Source of the DNA: Corbicula japonica
Lineage: Eukaryota > Mollusca > Bivalvia > Venerida > Cyrenidae
NCBI GenBank assembly: GCA_038501625.1
Contig: JAZAYU010000362.1
Location: 186,001 to 250,000, forward strand
Reading direction: 5' to 3'
Length of the DNA: 64,000 bases
The first letter of the stretch is position 1. Each line of letters starts with the position of its first letter. Position numbers and translations under genes: made by a program. The notes under the pieces were generated by a model. It did no database searches. It had not been told where the DNA came from and saw nothing but the letters and a program-made list of their open reading frames with translations. Below, piece after piece: positions 33,030 to 45,480 of this stretch.

Positions 33030-34190
33030 CCCAACTTCGAAGAACTTTAGTAAAGCTACGCCCCACAGACTAAAGATGTAAATTAAAATTAAATTCTAAA
33101 CTGAGAGACCGCAATTTAAAAATGACCAAAAATGACCAATTACTAACTATCTAGAAATTGTATGCGACAAAAACATGCATGTGTTTTACCATATGTTATG
33201 TAAAATGGTATGTTTGATAATAATATTTTATCAATTCAGAAAATATTAAAATTGATAGAAAATATGATTGCTTATCAAGATACCAGTTACTGTTGCTCTT
33301 TGAATGTTTAAGATTATATTTTTATTGTTTTTATGCCCCAACTTCGAGGCATATAGAGTTGCACTCGTCCGGATGTACGTCCGAACGTACTTACGTCCCC
33401 AAAATATACTCTTCATTAACTGTTAGGGAGGTTTCTTTCTGCACAAATAATGAAGCACGATGTGTCGATGATCGTAAAGAAAATATTTTTTCCTTCGACC
33501 ATTTACAAGTGTTATGGCCCCTTGTTACGTGTTGTTGAACATCAATGGTAGCAGTGGGAGCATCAATGTCCGAAGACACATTCTAGTTTTATTAGCAAAT
33601 GTCATATTTCTATTCAAGTACTTTCTCCATCATCATTTTGACATGTTTTGTATGTATGTTTTGACTGCACTGTTCGCTGTCATTTTATTTGCTTTTTATT
33701 GTACTCGTGGACTTGAAAGCTCCTGGAACTTATCTTATCATCTGTAGTATTTTAATTGAACACACTTAAAAATGAATTCGTTTGCTTAATTGGCGTTTAA
33801 CCATCAATTACATTTTTACCGCCGTGAACATTACTCACTTTTACCATCAACTTCCTCGCAGGTGCTGGGGAACTGACTGCGGCATGGTGGTTCAGCTTTA
33901 TAAAGCTTTGTTCATTGGTGTATGACCGTTGTTAAAGACGATATAGTCATAGTTGTGTGATACGCCCTGGTAGAAGAATACAGTCGTCATGATTCAACGT
34001 CTGCTCTTATATCAAGGACTGCAAATTATTGCATTTATTTCTAGCATCGCTTACTGCTGGTGGAGGCCCAGCGTCGATACGGATTATTATTTGCTCATTT
34101 TAACTGAAGGCGGAAGAACTGTGTGCGTCTCAGTGAGCCGTTTTATCAAAGATGTCATAACTTATGCAATATCACAAGCGTTTCGGTGTT
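33030..34190. other. 3' flank of copy 2 with duplicated segments
   Basis: Includes a minus-oriented copy of the ATGCCCC...GTCCG repeat (33332-33545) and the second copy of the duplicated flank (33643-33960). No exon identified. Confidence 0.5.
33643..33960 (+). repeat. duplicated 3' flank, second copy
   Basis: Matches 27480-27950 but carries a single 20-bp unit rather than seven. Confidence 0.6.
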
Positions 34191-34194
34191 GCGG

Positions 34195-34290
34195 GTTATG
34201 CCACTTATTAACCGCATATAAAATTATCGAAATAAATAAAACACTCAATACAATAATTTTGCATTTAAACGTTAATGCATCGCCGAGATA
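34195..34290 (+). repeat. dispersed repeat (AAAATTATCGAA...AAAACACTCAATACAAT), copy 1
   Basis: TTAACCGCATATAAAATTATCGAAATAAATAAAACACTCAATACAATAATT-type block; copies also at 34808-34895 and 42445-42545. Confidence 0.65.
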
Positions 34291-34807
34291 TCGCAGTTAC
34301 AACAATTTTTCGTATTGCCTTTTCTCCTTAAAATACATATAAAACGGTACTTTAGCTTTACTTAGTAATAAATGACAAAAGTTACTAAAATTGTGCGTGT
34401 GTTGATAAAACGGCCCTATGGAGCGGCGTCCTGCTTTTTTGGCCAGCTGCAAAAGTCTCGTATAAAAACGAAAAACGAAAAACGAGTAAGCCGTTTGTGC
34501 GGTGATCATGCAGAATAATTTTCATTTGGTTACATTGCCAAACCTTTCACTCTCCGCACGTTGGTAGTGCGGCTCCGAGAAACGTCTTGCGATAACTGCA
34601 AAATGTCACCTACTTTCATCATCCTCCAATGGCTTCTTGTGTGCTCTTAGAGAAAATTAACATTTAGACATATTTTTTTGTTGTAAACCACTTACTTTGA
34701 TTAAGTGTATGTTTTCTTCTGTGGTAAAGTATTTTTTACCATTTGATATACCCGGTAGTTATTAAATACAACTGGAACAAACAAACCGGTCAGAAGTTGT
34801 GATATAT

Positions 34808-34895
34808 GTCCGTTTTTTCTTCTTAAAGTTAAACAATTGTTGCCCGCATGTAAAATTATCGAAGTAAATAAAACACTCAATACAATTATTTAATG
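34808..34895 (+). repeat. same dispersed repeat, copy 2
   Basis: Preceded by CGTTTTTTCTTCTTAAAGTTAA, shared with 42445, then GCATGTAAAATTATCGAAG and ACACTCAATACAATTATT. Confidence 0.65.
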
Positions 34896-34929
34896 TAATT
34901 TAATGATTTAATCTAATAACTGTTAGAAG

Positions 34930-36720
34930 ATAGTAAGGTTGCATATCATTGAACCTTAAGTCGTGTCGTATTTTGTAAAGACATGTCAATTTATCGCAAC
35001 TTGTATTTGGGTTAACGTTATCAACAACGAAGTGTTACATGTGGATAGGGTAATTGTAAACTTTTTCACTTTTTAATTTTATTCATTATTATTGTAATAA
35101 TTATAGATATAATATTTTAAATTTTTAAAGAAAATGTAATGGCATATGAAGTTAATATCGACTGAAACAACTGGTTGGGTATTTTCCCAAAAATCATTTT
35201 TGAAATTTAAGCCAGTTTCGCCATTTGCAATATAAGTGAAACCTTACTATGTCAAAACTTTCCTTATTGATAATCTAATATATAGATTCTACTTTCACTT
35301 TGAACCAGGAAGTAAGATTTCCTTGAATTTCTTCAAATTATAAACATTAACATTATTTTGATGGATTGGCTCTAAACATTGTAGACCAGCATATACTTAT
35401 TTCAGGTATGAGTTGCTTTGGTATATTGTTCATGAATTTCAGAGTTCTCATGCAAACGGTTTTTCTTTTGTTTTAGTATGTGCTTGGTAATTAGAACATG
35501 AATTAGACTAAATTGAGCTTGCAAACATTTACTACATCCATAGCTAAATACATTTCTTTACTAAAATCTAGGTGGCAATAAGTATTTTCCCCAAAATTCA
35601 TTTTTGAAATTTTAGCTAGTTTTCGCCATTTGCAATGTTTGCGACCTCTTAAAAATCACAATTTTGCAATGACATAAAAATTAATGACTGTAAATTAGAT
35701 TCATTTATTTAATTTATTTACGATTTGTTTCTGTTACAATCTTCCAGCGATAACCCGAATTTTACAATTTTGTTAGAACCATGTTTAGAATTCCGAATTT
35801 CTCAAACCTGTAACGGATAAAAGCGTAATTTCAAACACAAGCTCAACGGGCAATTTATTTGTTTACGCAGATTTACGTTACGTGTTTCAAAAGCGTGAAA
35901 AAAAAAACCTACGAATTTTTACGTTACAGGTGTCCGACAAGAAATCAGTGTAAGTTTTGGGGAGCTCAGAATTTCTTCACGTTTTAATACGTCATGGTCG
36001 TCCGTCCGGAAAACAGGGTCGGTAGTGGAAAGTGTATGTTCATTCAAGTCATAGATAATTCCAGTCCTATAATTCAGGCTCCCTTCATAAACATTACAAA
36101 GCGCAAATGGCGGTATCAGGGAGTGAGTTGTCAAGCTTGCAAGATTCATTTTCAAGAGGATCTACTGAAGACTTTGACATCTGCTGTGATCCTTGCTCGA
36201 CAGCTGGTCTGAATGCTGAAGCCAAAGGGTTTTGTAAAGATTGTCAAGAAAACCTCTGTAAACCCTGCCTGGATGCCCACAAACGAACAAAGGCATCAAG
36301 TCAACACAAAGTGCTTGATCAACCTCAGAAGACAAAACCGACGAGAGGGGCTTCGCAGCAAGTTAACTTACCACCATGCAACGAGCCATGCCAGATTCAC
36401 CAGACTGAAGTGCTCAAGTTCTTCTGTCCCAAACATGAGGCCGTTGGATGTAATGACTGCATGACCTGTAACATAAAATACATTCCTGACATATGTGCTG
36501 GAATTGCACAAAGTAAGGAATTCAATACCACTCTTCTAGAGGTAGCTAAGATGATCGACGAAGAAGAACGTATAATAAAGAAAGCGAAATCTATAAAAGC
36601 TGAGAACAAAGCCAGTGTAGACGAAGCTATACGAGAAATTGAAACATTTCAAAAGAAGATAAACGACAGATTGGAACAGCTAAAGCGAAACCTGATTCAA
36701 GACGTGCAGGGAGAAAGATC
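34930..36720 (+). repeat. segmental duplication, copy 1 (B-box gene and upstream)
   Basis: Corresponds to 48990-50725. Shared blocks include ATCGCAACTTGTATTTGGGT, ATTATAGATATAAT, TTTTTACGTTACNGGT, GAAATCAGTGT and GGAAAACAGGGTCGGT before the ATG, then most of the coding sequence. The AAAGAAATTAG hairpin pair at 49128-49300 is absent from this copy. Confidence 0.8.
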
Positions 36721-37417
36721 AAGCCGGGATACAAACTTCGATCGGCTATTAAAAAAGATCATACAAGATTCCACAGAACTAAAAACTATCCTATCAACAA
36801 TGCGTCAAAACAAGGCTAATATCGAAGATGCACGGGCTTTCACGATAATGAAACAAGCGCAAACGAAGTTGAAGGCATCGACATCCCGATCATTAGAAAA
36901 GGAGTTATCCAGAAATAAAATTAAATGTATTTTCAATCCAAGCGAGGTTATGGAAAATGCTATTTTGTCAACTGATGGCTTAGGAAAATAAAGTATGTTT
37001 CCAGATTCGGGACCGTCTGATTTTAAGGCAAGCTTTCAATCTTTAAGCCTTGAGAAAGAAATCACGGTAAGAACGAAGTCCGACACTAGAGAGTGTGATA
37101 TCACGAGCTGTGCTTTTATATCTTCAAGCAGACTTCTACTGGCTGACTGGAGCAACAAGAAACTGAAGATTCTGGATATTAATCAGCAGGCTGTAGTAGG
37201 GGAGAATATCCTGAAGGCCGAGCCATATGACATCGCTATACTGCCACAGAACCGGGCGGCTGTATCAATCTTTCATGTTATTGCTTATGACAAAACGGTT
37301 GTGATGATGCTATATTCTTTATTTCAAAGTCACAATCGACAGAGTTGGTGTAACCAAATTTTCATTTTCAACCAGTTACTTCATAATGATATTTTGTGTT
37401 GTCTACTTAAGATGTAA
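36107..37417 (+). pseudogene. B-box / coiled-coil protein, copy 1, with in-frame stop
   Basis: ATG at 36107 opens 294 codons: B-box 1 (zinc ligands C27, C30, C43, C46, C51, C54, H58, H67), a second B-box (C95, H98, C107, H110, C115, C118) and a coiled coil of about residues 140-270 rich in E, K, I and L. TAA at 36989-36991 follows; the same frame then continues to 37417 with sequence like the start of an NHL/beta-propeller (CAFISSSRLLLADWSNKKLK). So one nonsense change seems to split a TRIM-like (B-box, coiled coil, propeller) protein, after which the propeller itself is cut short. Compared with copy 2, 15 bp encoding LDHRT are missing from B-box 2, removing a zinc-binding His. A shorter functional protein ending at 36991 remains possible. 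No RING is present. Confidence 0.75.
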
Positions 37418-39434
37418 ATTTCGAATGTTAAAGATATATTGGAGCATGCACAACGTAAACACCGTCGCTTAAATCAAATGACTTTTTAAAAAACTTAAAT
37501 AAAATAAGTATCAACCATTTTGTTTGTCTACTTACGATTTCTCTACTTTGTATACTCCTCTCAATCATATTTTAATAAGGGACAAGCTAACCAGTCACAA
37601 AACCCAACTTTTTCTAGAAAAAAATATAACCTTTTTCGCTTGTAATAAACAAAGGGCATTTTAGAGATGGTTCCTATGATTATAATTATACGTTATGGAC
37701 CTGTCAAGACCTTATAGAGGCTAAAATAAGAAACGCAAGGTAAACAGTACTTTGAAGATGATTTCTTGTTTTCCCGTTTCACGGTTTCCCAAGGATACAT
37801 CGCTACGCAATCCCATTATGTGACATTCTATACAGTACCACGTGCAGCGTAACATAGAGAGTTCATTGGCAGATTTTCATTAATTTTGATAAACGCTTTC
37901 GCAAGATATTGCAAATAATGTCACCCTGCTTTTTGTTGGATAACACCAAATCACGCTGTATCCCTCCGTGATCCACTTGAATGAAGTCCGTTTTAATATA
38001 TACTATTTTTTCTCTTCATCTGGGTGCCTCTTAACTGTTAGAAATCGGTCTGTTTGTGGCTTTTTTGCAGAAATAACATGTCAGGAAAATAAATGAAAGC
38101 AATTTCATGCCTATATCCCGTTTGGTAAGGCGAACTAGTCCCAGATCAGCGGATGTATATTTTTGGCACCACATATGCGATACCGCGTTTAAAATAGGTC
38201 TGTTCGGTTAGAGATCAGTAATTTTCTAACAAGTAAGTTAACCCCCAATTTCCTGTGTGTTTTTGAATAGATGAAATGTAGATCTTCACGGTAATATATG
38301 GTTGTCTAGAAATTAAGATGACAGAAATCATGTTAAATGTACACTGAATATTGAGGATTTAACATTGACGTCTATAGGACTTGGATTTATTTTGTTCAAC
38401 CTCTTCTTTATACCTTGAGTATAAAAATTCTAATCTAGCACGTACATGATAGTTCAATTGACTAATAGTTCGATTCTTATGATCGAATTAATCTATGTAT
38501 GGGATTTGAATACTTAAAACGGAACTAAATCATTTTGAACCGAAGATTTTGTTCCGCCAAATAATAGTGTACATGTGTAGTTTACAAGCTTGATAAATGT
38601 GGAAATAGACGATTATTGTTGCACTTATAACGAAAATTGTCAGTGCATTACAATTAACTAATTTAACTGAAGGATTTAAAAGGGATTAACGTAACGAGGT
38701 AATTTATGAAGAAAATACCAACAACAGCATGTAGTCAATTGTATTTCGCTGTATTAGATTCAAGAATATAGGAGATAACGACATGTTACAAGAAATTCAT
38801 AAAGTTTTAAAATTCAGGAATTAAAAAGATTTTTTTTCGTTCTTGTAACTAATAATAGGCACTAACAATGAAATAATCAATACAACTTTAGATTTATGTT
38901 AACATTCTTAAAACGGAACACAATCTTTAATAAGAAACAATTCAAAATAATATCTATATGAACATCGTGTGCCACTAAACAACAAATTTAACTAACTTTG
39001 TTTTTAAAAAGCTTTAATTAGCATATTGCTATCTCTTTACCGTACCTGTTTGGCTTTGATCACCGAACTTAGTTTAAATATTGCTCATGTAATCCTTTGA
39101 TTTAAAGGTCAAAACTTTAAAGGTCAATGCCACAGTGATCTTCTATTTATAATTGAATTTAATTAAATAACGGAAGAAAGTTTTGACCTGCAGTCACAAA
39201 ACTTTGTAGGGAGACTGTACTTTGGAGTAGATGACACTTACCCTACTGATTTTAAGTTAAAAAGGTCAAGGCCATGGACTCAGCTTATGCTTATATGTAT
39301 GATATAAATGTATAAACGGTCAAGTCTACAGTTTTCCTATGAAATGTCGATAAATAGAACAATAATATCTACAAAAGAATAATTATGATACAATGTATTT
39401 TTGATAATCCTTTTAATGACTTTTTGTTTACAGA
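37418..39434. other. non-coding stretch upstream of the EF-hand gene
   Basis: AT-rich; must contain the promoter and a 5' untranslated exon of the EF-hand gene, but no convincing TATA box or donor could be chosen. Confidence 0.45.
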
Positions 39435-39917
39435 ATGAGTTACTTTAACCCATACCTGCCAGAAGTTGTTATGAAAAGCTTGTTTTTGAAATACGACAAA
39501 GACAATAGTGGGTATCTAGACATCGATGAATTAAAGACACTTTTTGTTGATGACTTCCGGTTAAATTCGAAACAAACCGAAGTATATGCACATCTTCTTG
39601 ACAAAGACGGAGATGCTAAAGTTTCTTTCGAGGAGTTTTCCACCTGGATTCGCGGTAGCGAAATGATGAAAACTGTTGACAACAAATCCCGATTTTCCTT
39701 GGTGCAACAAGCTGTTAATCTTTTTAAAAAGTATGACGTTGACGGAAGTCAAGCGCTTGACCGCCATGAATTCGCACAATTACTGCTCGATATGGGCGGA
39801 AAACTTGAGGATCTGAAAGACGCTATGCAGGAACTGGATGAAGACGGAAATGGAAGAATCTCGTTTCCGGAGTTCCTCAAGTGGCTTAACTGGGTCCCCA
39901 TGAACACATTTGCGTAA
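39435..39917 (+). CDS. calmodulin-like protein with four EF-hands
   Basis: 160 residues in one coding exon. The ATG lies one base after an acceptor (TTTTGTTTACAG|A), so a 5' untranslated exon exists upstream. Calcium loops: 21-32 DKDNSGYLDIDE, 56-67 DKDGDAKVSFEE, 101-112 DVDGSQALDRHE and 135-146 DEDGNGRISFPE. All have Asp at position 1 and Glu at 12; loop 2 has Ala and loop 3 Gln in place of the usual Gly at 6, so loops 1 and 4 look best. The layout, two EF pairs and a long central linker, is that of calmodulin/troponin-C relatives, but it diverges too far to call a named member. No signal peptide; likely a cytosolic calcium sensor. AATAAA at 40136-40141 is a possible poly(A) signal. Confidence 0.92.
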   Translation: MSYFNPYLPEVVMKSLFLKYDKDNSGYLDIDELKTLFVDDFRLNSKQTEVYAHLLDKDGDAKVSFEEFSTWIRGSEMMKTVDNKSRFSLVQQAVNLFKKYDVDGSQALDRHEFAQLLLDMGGKLEDLKDAMQELDEDGNGRISFPEFLKWLNWVPMNTFA

Positions 39918-41148
39918 CATTGTCAGACCACTGCGATGCATATAAATTTACTCAATAACAAAGAGACTACATTGACAAAGAGGGGAACACAAACCCACAG
40001 AACACATTACAAAGTGCATAATATTGTCGTTAAAGATGTTCCTTACAGTTTACCGATTTATCAGTATCCATATAATTGATTGAAACATCGCTATAGAACT
40101 TGTTAATTACTGTACATGCACTCAAAATCATGGGCAATAAATTTCCAGGTCTGAAGGTTATTAACTGAGATTGGAAACCAGTCTCAAATCTCAGTTTTAT
40201 AACCTTTGAACAGGTTTTTGTTTAATAACATTTTCGTATTTTGTATTCATGGTGGATTTTAATAATTAAACGATCTTCCCGCGAAATCCACGATTTTTGG
40301 TGTCCCACGACTATTAATGAACTCACAGACAATTTGTACAAAACCCCTCGGCTTCAGCATTCAGACAAGCAGTCGAGTAACAAGGCGGAAAATCAAAGTA
40401 AAGTACGCAGTCACCTTTAAAATGTAACTGTTGGTCACATACGATATTGGGGTATCTTCTTCACAGCCTGCCCTTTGTACATAGCCAACAAGGGACTTTT
40501 TCATACGAATTGGTTTCCTTCTTAAGTTACATTATTTCACGTAAAAAACGTGATCGTTTGAATATCGATGGATTTGTGTTCATGCAACTTAAAGGGAGAC
40601 GTGCAGGGTCGAGCAGGTGTACTCGGTAAAATCGTAAACAGATCGATCTATGTAACAATTACGTGTACTTTTAACAAAACTCTACATTTCAAACCCTCCA
40701 TGAGGAAGTTTTCGGTTAATTTTACCATTTTACCGGACCTGAAAACAATTCGGTGAAGAAATCCTTATACAAAAATACATTTTATATTTAGCGATCATGG
40801 GAATGGCACGCGATGTAGATAGTCGGCAAGGTACACCAAATGCGTATTTTGGTTGAAGTGATCACGCGAAAATCCCCAAAACCACCGCGGCTTTCCGTGG
40901 GAAATACAAAAATAGCTAACCTATGCGCGTCGCATAGGATAGGAAACACCATTTATATATCTTTTTTTTAATTTAAAATATTGGTTTGAAATATTTCGGG
41001 TGTAAATCAATATTTGAGCTTCAAGTAATGATATTCAACTGATTAATAACCCTCTTTTGCATTCATCAATCCTGCACATCTCCCTTTAAGCAATAAATCT
41101 AAAATGTTTAAGCAAATTTTGTGTTGCTTAGCAAAAAGTCTATACAAA
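39918..41148. other. 3' flank of the EF-hand gene and intergenic DNA
   Basis: Contains the truncated palindrome at 40150-40210 and a small GC-rich palindrome, CCTATGCGCGTCGCATAGG, near 40920. No further exon supported. Confidence 0.45.
40150..40210. mobile_element. palindromic MITE, internally deleted
   Basis: AAGGTTATTAACTGAGATTGG, GTCTCAAATC, TCAGTTTTATAACCTT: both ends of the 145-bp palindrome family joined with the middle lost. It is the only member outside FAXC-like copy 1. Confidence 0.75.
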
Positions 41149-41590
41149 GTGAAATTTGCATATCATGAATAGCTACACTCACAAAACACGGCCTCTCCAC
41201 GCAGCAAACAAGTAGAGAGGAAATTAGAGCATGTTTTTAAAAGTATGTCAAATTTAACAAAAAGACGCCATAAACAATTAACGAAAACGAGAACCCTTGG
41301 GTTACTGCCTTAGAACGGTCAGTGGCAAATCAAATTGCCACTGGGGTTTAAACCAGGTTCTAGGGTGCACCAACCTCACAATTGTCCCAATAGGTTCTAT
41401 ATCAAAACAAGTACAAGCTGTCTTGTTGAAATAACTCCAACCCACCCATCAGCTAAACAATTTTGCATGCAAAAACAGACAAACTTATAAAACATAAGAA
41501 TCAAATAGCACTGAAAAGCCGAAGGGGTGGGGGGTACTTGATGATCTTACCGATACCAGAGTACCTGGAGTCAAATAGCAAGAAAAAGCA
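41149..41590 (+). repeat. dispersed repeat copy, long form
   Basis: GTGAAATTTGCATATCATGA, GAGAACCCTTGGGTTACTGC, hairpin AGTGGCAA/TTGCCACT, AACTCCAACCCACCCATCAG and CCTGGAGTCAAATAGCAAGA, collinear with 27990-28445. Confidence 0.8.
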
Positions 41591-43139
41591 CCGAAAAGAA
41601 AATTGGTTCGTTATAATTATTTTATGCTGTGATTTGAAAAAGTATGATCTTCAAATGTACTTAAGAATTAAATATTGCCTTGCATTTAGAGAAAAAAAAT
41701 CAGGTGGATCCTATGTTGTTTCGTTTATTTAAAAAAGGTTACGTTCACTCAAAGAAAGTATTGCTTAACTTATTTTAAATAGAATCTCGTGCAGATTAGT
41801 AAACACAACAAAACATCCTTTTTCTTTTGACTGAATATCATGAAAACAAACAATTCTAACTGAAAAGTAAGCCCCTGTAAAATATTATCAGTTTTCCTGA
41901 ATATCAATAGCGCAATTACATGAAAAGTATAGACCTAAATTAAACTGGTTCAAATAAACTTTTCCTTTCCTAGGTAAAGACATACATGACGTTAAAAAAG
42001 ACTTTTTTTTACATAATACTAAACATTGGTTACAAACCGTGAAGGATATAAAATTATGGACAGTATGTCATTTCCAATCAATGCCAATTAACACTGGTCC
42101 GGTATGACTGGTTATCAGTTTGACCTTTATAACTTCTCCGTATATAGTATTACCAGGCTAATTATAATGTGAATGTGGAAAATGCCAGTTGCATATTAAA
42201 CTTGCACATAATGCAGTAAATGCTGGTAGTTGAATAAAATTCGTAATTATAGGAAAAGCGTTATGGTATTAAAGATACTGTATAGAGCACATGTCACCGA
42301 ATCGGAACAAACGGTTCACAATGAAAGCTTCTGTGGTAAAGTTCTCGTACATTTATGTTAAACCTTTTACGTATGTTTTACGTTTTGATAGAATTATTTA
42401 AAAACAACAGAAAAAAACGAACCTGTCAAACGTTGAAATACAGGGCCGTTTTTTCTTCTTAAAGTTAATCAATTGTTGAGTTAACCGCATGTAAAATTAT
42501 CGAAGGATATAAAACACTCAATACAATAATTGTGCATTAAAATTAATGTCTAAAACTACATCAATACACTCCAACTTAAGAAAAATACTGAATAACCATA
42601 TAATTTAAATTTATTTAACCTTGATAAGTAAAATCAATTGGTATTGATTTCATGACCACTATAGCTACGGTGATATAACTGCCTGAAAATAAGTTACGAA
42701 ATTGCGACCCCTGTAGGGTTAGCGAATTTACGAACATGTTTCTTACTACCCATGGGTAGTCGTCTGATTCTACAAGCAATTGTTGTACAGGTTGTAGTGC
42801 AAACTATTTATATTTCATTTTCATAGAATTATATCATAGGTTTTAAATTGTATGTCTTTTAGAATGATAATTTTACCGATTAAAATAAGAATGATCAGAT
42901 ATAAATCAAAGAAACATAAAGTAAATAAATGATAAAGGATTTCTGAAAGCCACCGAATGCCACAAATATCAAAATATTGCAGGGTCGGTTTGATAGCATT
43001 ATGGTATGTACAACAATCTCTTGAAGAATAAGACGACAACTTTGCACAATAATGACAATATTCAACAATGTTCATGGTGACCCTTGAAATTGAAACCGAA
43101 AGATGCAACTGATATACATTGCATATAAATTCTGTTTCA
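41591..43139. other. non-coding stretch, one dispersed repeat
   Basis: Only the AAAATTATCGAAGGATATAA / ACACTCAATACAATAATT repeat at 42445-42545 is recognisable. Confidence 0.45.
42445..42545 (+). repeat. dispersed repeat (AAAATTATCGAA family), copy 3
   Basis: CCGTTTTTTCTTCTTAAAGTTAA, GTTAACCGCATGTAAAATTATCGAAGG and AAAACACTCAATACAAT, as at 34808. Confidence 0.65.
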
Positions 43140-44490
43140 CCTTAATTGCATTTGAAAAAGGCTTAACTAAAAATTGTGAATATGAGTTATCATTCTTCAC
43201 CAATAGCTATGTACATGCAGATGATATATTCTAAGTATTATGTGAATTGGACAAGTACTTTCAATGCAACAGCCAGCATTTTCATATTAAAGTTGCATTT
43301 GAAAATGGCATTACTCATAAAATAGTCAAACCAGAAGTATCATTCTTTTTGTCACCAACGGCGTTGATCATGCAGATGATATACACCAAAATATTTAAAC
43401 TGGAGTTATGATTCTTGTTGTAACCACTGTTGTTGTTAATGCTGATGATATATTCCAAGTATGAAGTGAATAGGACAAGTACTTTCAAAGTTATAAGCAA
43501 CATTTAAGTTTCATTTAAGTTTCAGGTTAAAGTTGCATTTGAAAGTGGCATAACTAAAAAACTCCAAGTATGAAGTGAATATGGCAAGTACTTTCAAAGT
43601 TGTAGGCAACATTAAGATTCAGGTTAAAGTTTCATTTGAAAGGGACATTACTAAAAAATTTTGAAACTGGAGTTATCATTATTGTCGTCATAGATGGCAT
43701 TGTTCATGCTGATGATATATTCTAAGTATGAAGTTAATAGGACAAGTACTTTCAAAGTTATAGACAACATTAAAGGCCCAATAAACTTGTCAAAACGTTG
43801 TTGTTTTTTTTTTTCATTATGAAAATTAATTAACCACGTTGACCCTTTTCAAAAGAAAGTATAAATGACCAAATATTTATGTTCTCAAACAATCCCCAAT
43901 CATTGAGACCCGGTCCGAATTAAAACGTCACAGTATTTTTGTAGCCCACAAAATTACTAACCAATGTTTACAATCACTCGGCGAAAAGTTATCGGTTTTT
44001 TCCGTACGTGGGCCGCAAGAACCCAGAACGAGGTGACGTCATTCACATAAAAGTTGTAAACACAAAATCATGGAAACATGGAAAGAAAAAGACGTGGAAA
44101 AATAGAGATTCTTTAAGTTTTAACTTCATTACAAGGTAAACAAAGAAAGATGTAAATGTTATACGACCCATCCCGGTAACGGCTTTTAGTGGGGAATACG
44201 TCATCAATTTATGCACTTCTGCATTATTAGCGACCGTCGCCTGCCGAGAGTTGCCGAAAATCAGCTCGGAAAGATTCGCTGTTTGTTTTGTAAACAAGAT
44301 AAACGATCCGCAAAACATGCTGCAAATCAATAAGATTTTCTTATTGTAAGGTTTATTTTTTGTGTTGACAAGTTTATTGGGCCTTTCAGTTTCAGGTTAA
44401 AGTTGGGGGACTGCCGGACAACGCCGACGACGACGTCGCCGGGCAATAGGATCCCTATGTGTCTACCTGCTATCGCAGGCGACACAAAAA
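43140..44490 (+). repeat. degenerate tandem repeat element split by a MITE
   Basis: Repeated phrases GATGATATATTCNAAGTATG, GGACAAGTACTTTCAA and AGGTTAAAGTTGCATTTGAAA occur about five times between 43140 and 43771 at irregular spacing. After the inserted MITE the element resumes (TTTCAGGTTAAAGTTGGGGG) and ends in a GC-rich CGACGACGACGTCGCC tract and TGTCTACCTGCTATCGCAGG, a bivalve-style repeat end. Confidence 0.65.
43772..44386. mobile_element. 615-bp MITE with perfect 22-bp inverted ends
   Basis: AAAGGCCCAATAAACTTGTC at the left end (43772-43793) has its exact reverse complement at 44365-44386. It interrupts the tandem-repeat element at CAACATTA|...|TCAGGTTAAAG, where intact units read ACATTAAGATTCAGGTTAAAG. 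No ORF of note. Confidence 0.88.
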
Positions 44491-44799
44491 AAGACTGTAT
44501 ATGACAATGTATGGCGAACATATCACATATTTTATTTGAACAGAGGACTGTTCCGCTATTGTAATCGGACCCGTCTTAGAAGAACAATTTGCCCCAAAAC
44601 CATGAGTTATGTACAAATGTATTGGAAAGGTATGGTTATAATTGTGCTTTAAAATCATTCCGATCAATGTCTGCTATAGCATAGAAAATATGCATTGATT
44701 TAAACGTTTCTTTTAAGCCGTATCATACTACCTAAAGACGTATTCGTTTATTAGTGGGCGGCAGAAGCCGCCCACTATATTTGTGCTTACTTTGAGAAT

Positions 44800-45480
44800 T
44801 TGATGTAGAAGGAGACCAGCATAATCTCAGAAATGTTTGTATTTTCGTTCAGATATATATTAATGAGAGATGTTTTGCAAAAAAAGTAGTCACAAATTGT
44901 TAACGATTTGCACCATTGGAACTGGTTGACATCGCTTTGTAGGATTTCAGTGGTTTTTTTAAAATTTTCAAATAATAAGTTCTCCTGAGCACGTGACTAT
45001 TTTTGTGGGGATAATAGCATAATTTAAGAAATGTTTATATTTTTGTTCTGATATATATATTAATGAGAGTTTATGTGCAAAATAACTTATTAACAAATGG
45101 TTAACGAATCGTATCATAGGAACTAATTGACATCGCTTTGTAGGATTTTTTTATATTTTTCTTAAATTTTAAAATAATAAGTTCTCCTGAGCACGTGACT
45201 ATTTTTTCAAAACAACGGAAGCCGATCCTTCCGTATAATCGGTCAGGGATGTTGACTGTTGCACTGTAGGTGTACCTGTTGGAAGTTGTGGAGCATAATT
45301 CGTGAGAGTTTTGCTCGGAAACAAAGGTTTGAATAATTGTACAATTGCGATACTGGTCATCCATTGTTTTAATTGTACATTGCAAGACGTAGTTTCCGTA
45401 TAATCGGTCAGGGATGCTGACCTTTGCACTGCGTTTATACCTATTGTGATCTTGTGGAACATAATTGGTGAGATTGTTTT
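44800..45480. repeat. two neighbouring imperfect duplications
   Basis: A block of about 200 bp (ATATATATTAATGAGAG, GACATCGCTTTGTAGGATTT, AAGTTCTCCTGAGCACGTGACTA) occurs at 44815-45000 and 45015-45205. Next, a block of about 165 bp (TTCCGTATAATCGGTCAGGGATG, TTTGCACTG, GAACATAATT) occurs at 45227 and 45392. A related piece is at 48790-48880. A CACGTG E-box-like palindrome is in each first-block copy. Confidence 0.65.
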
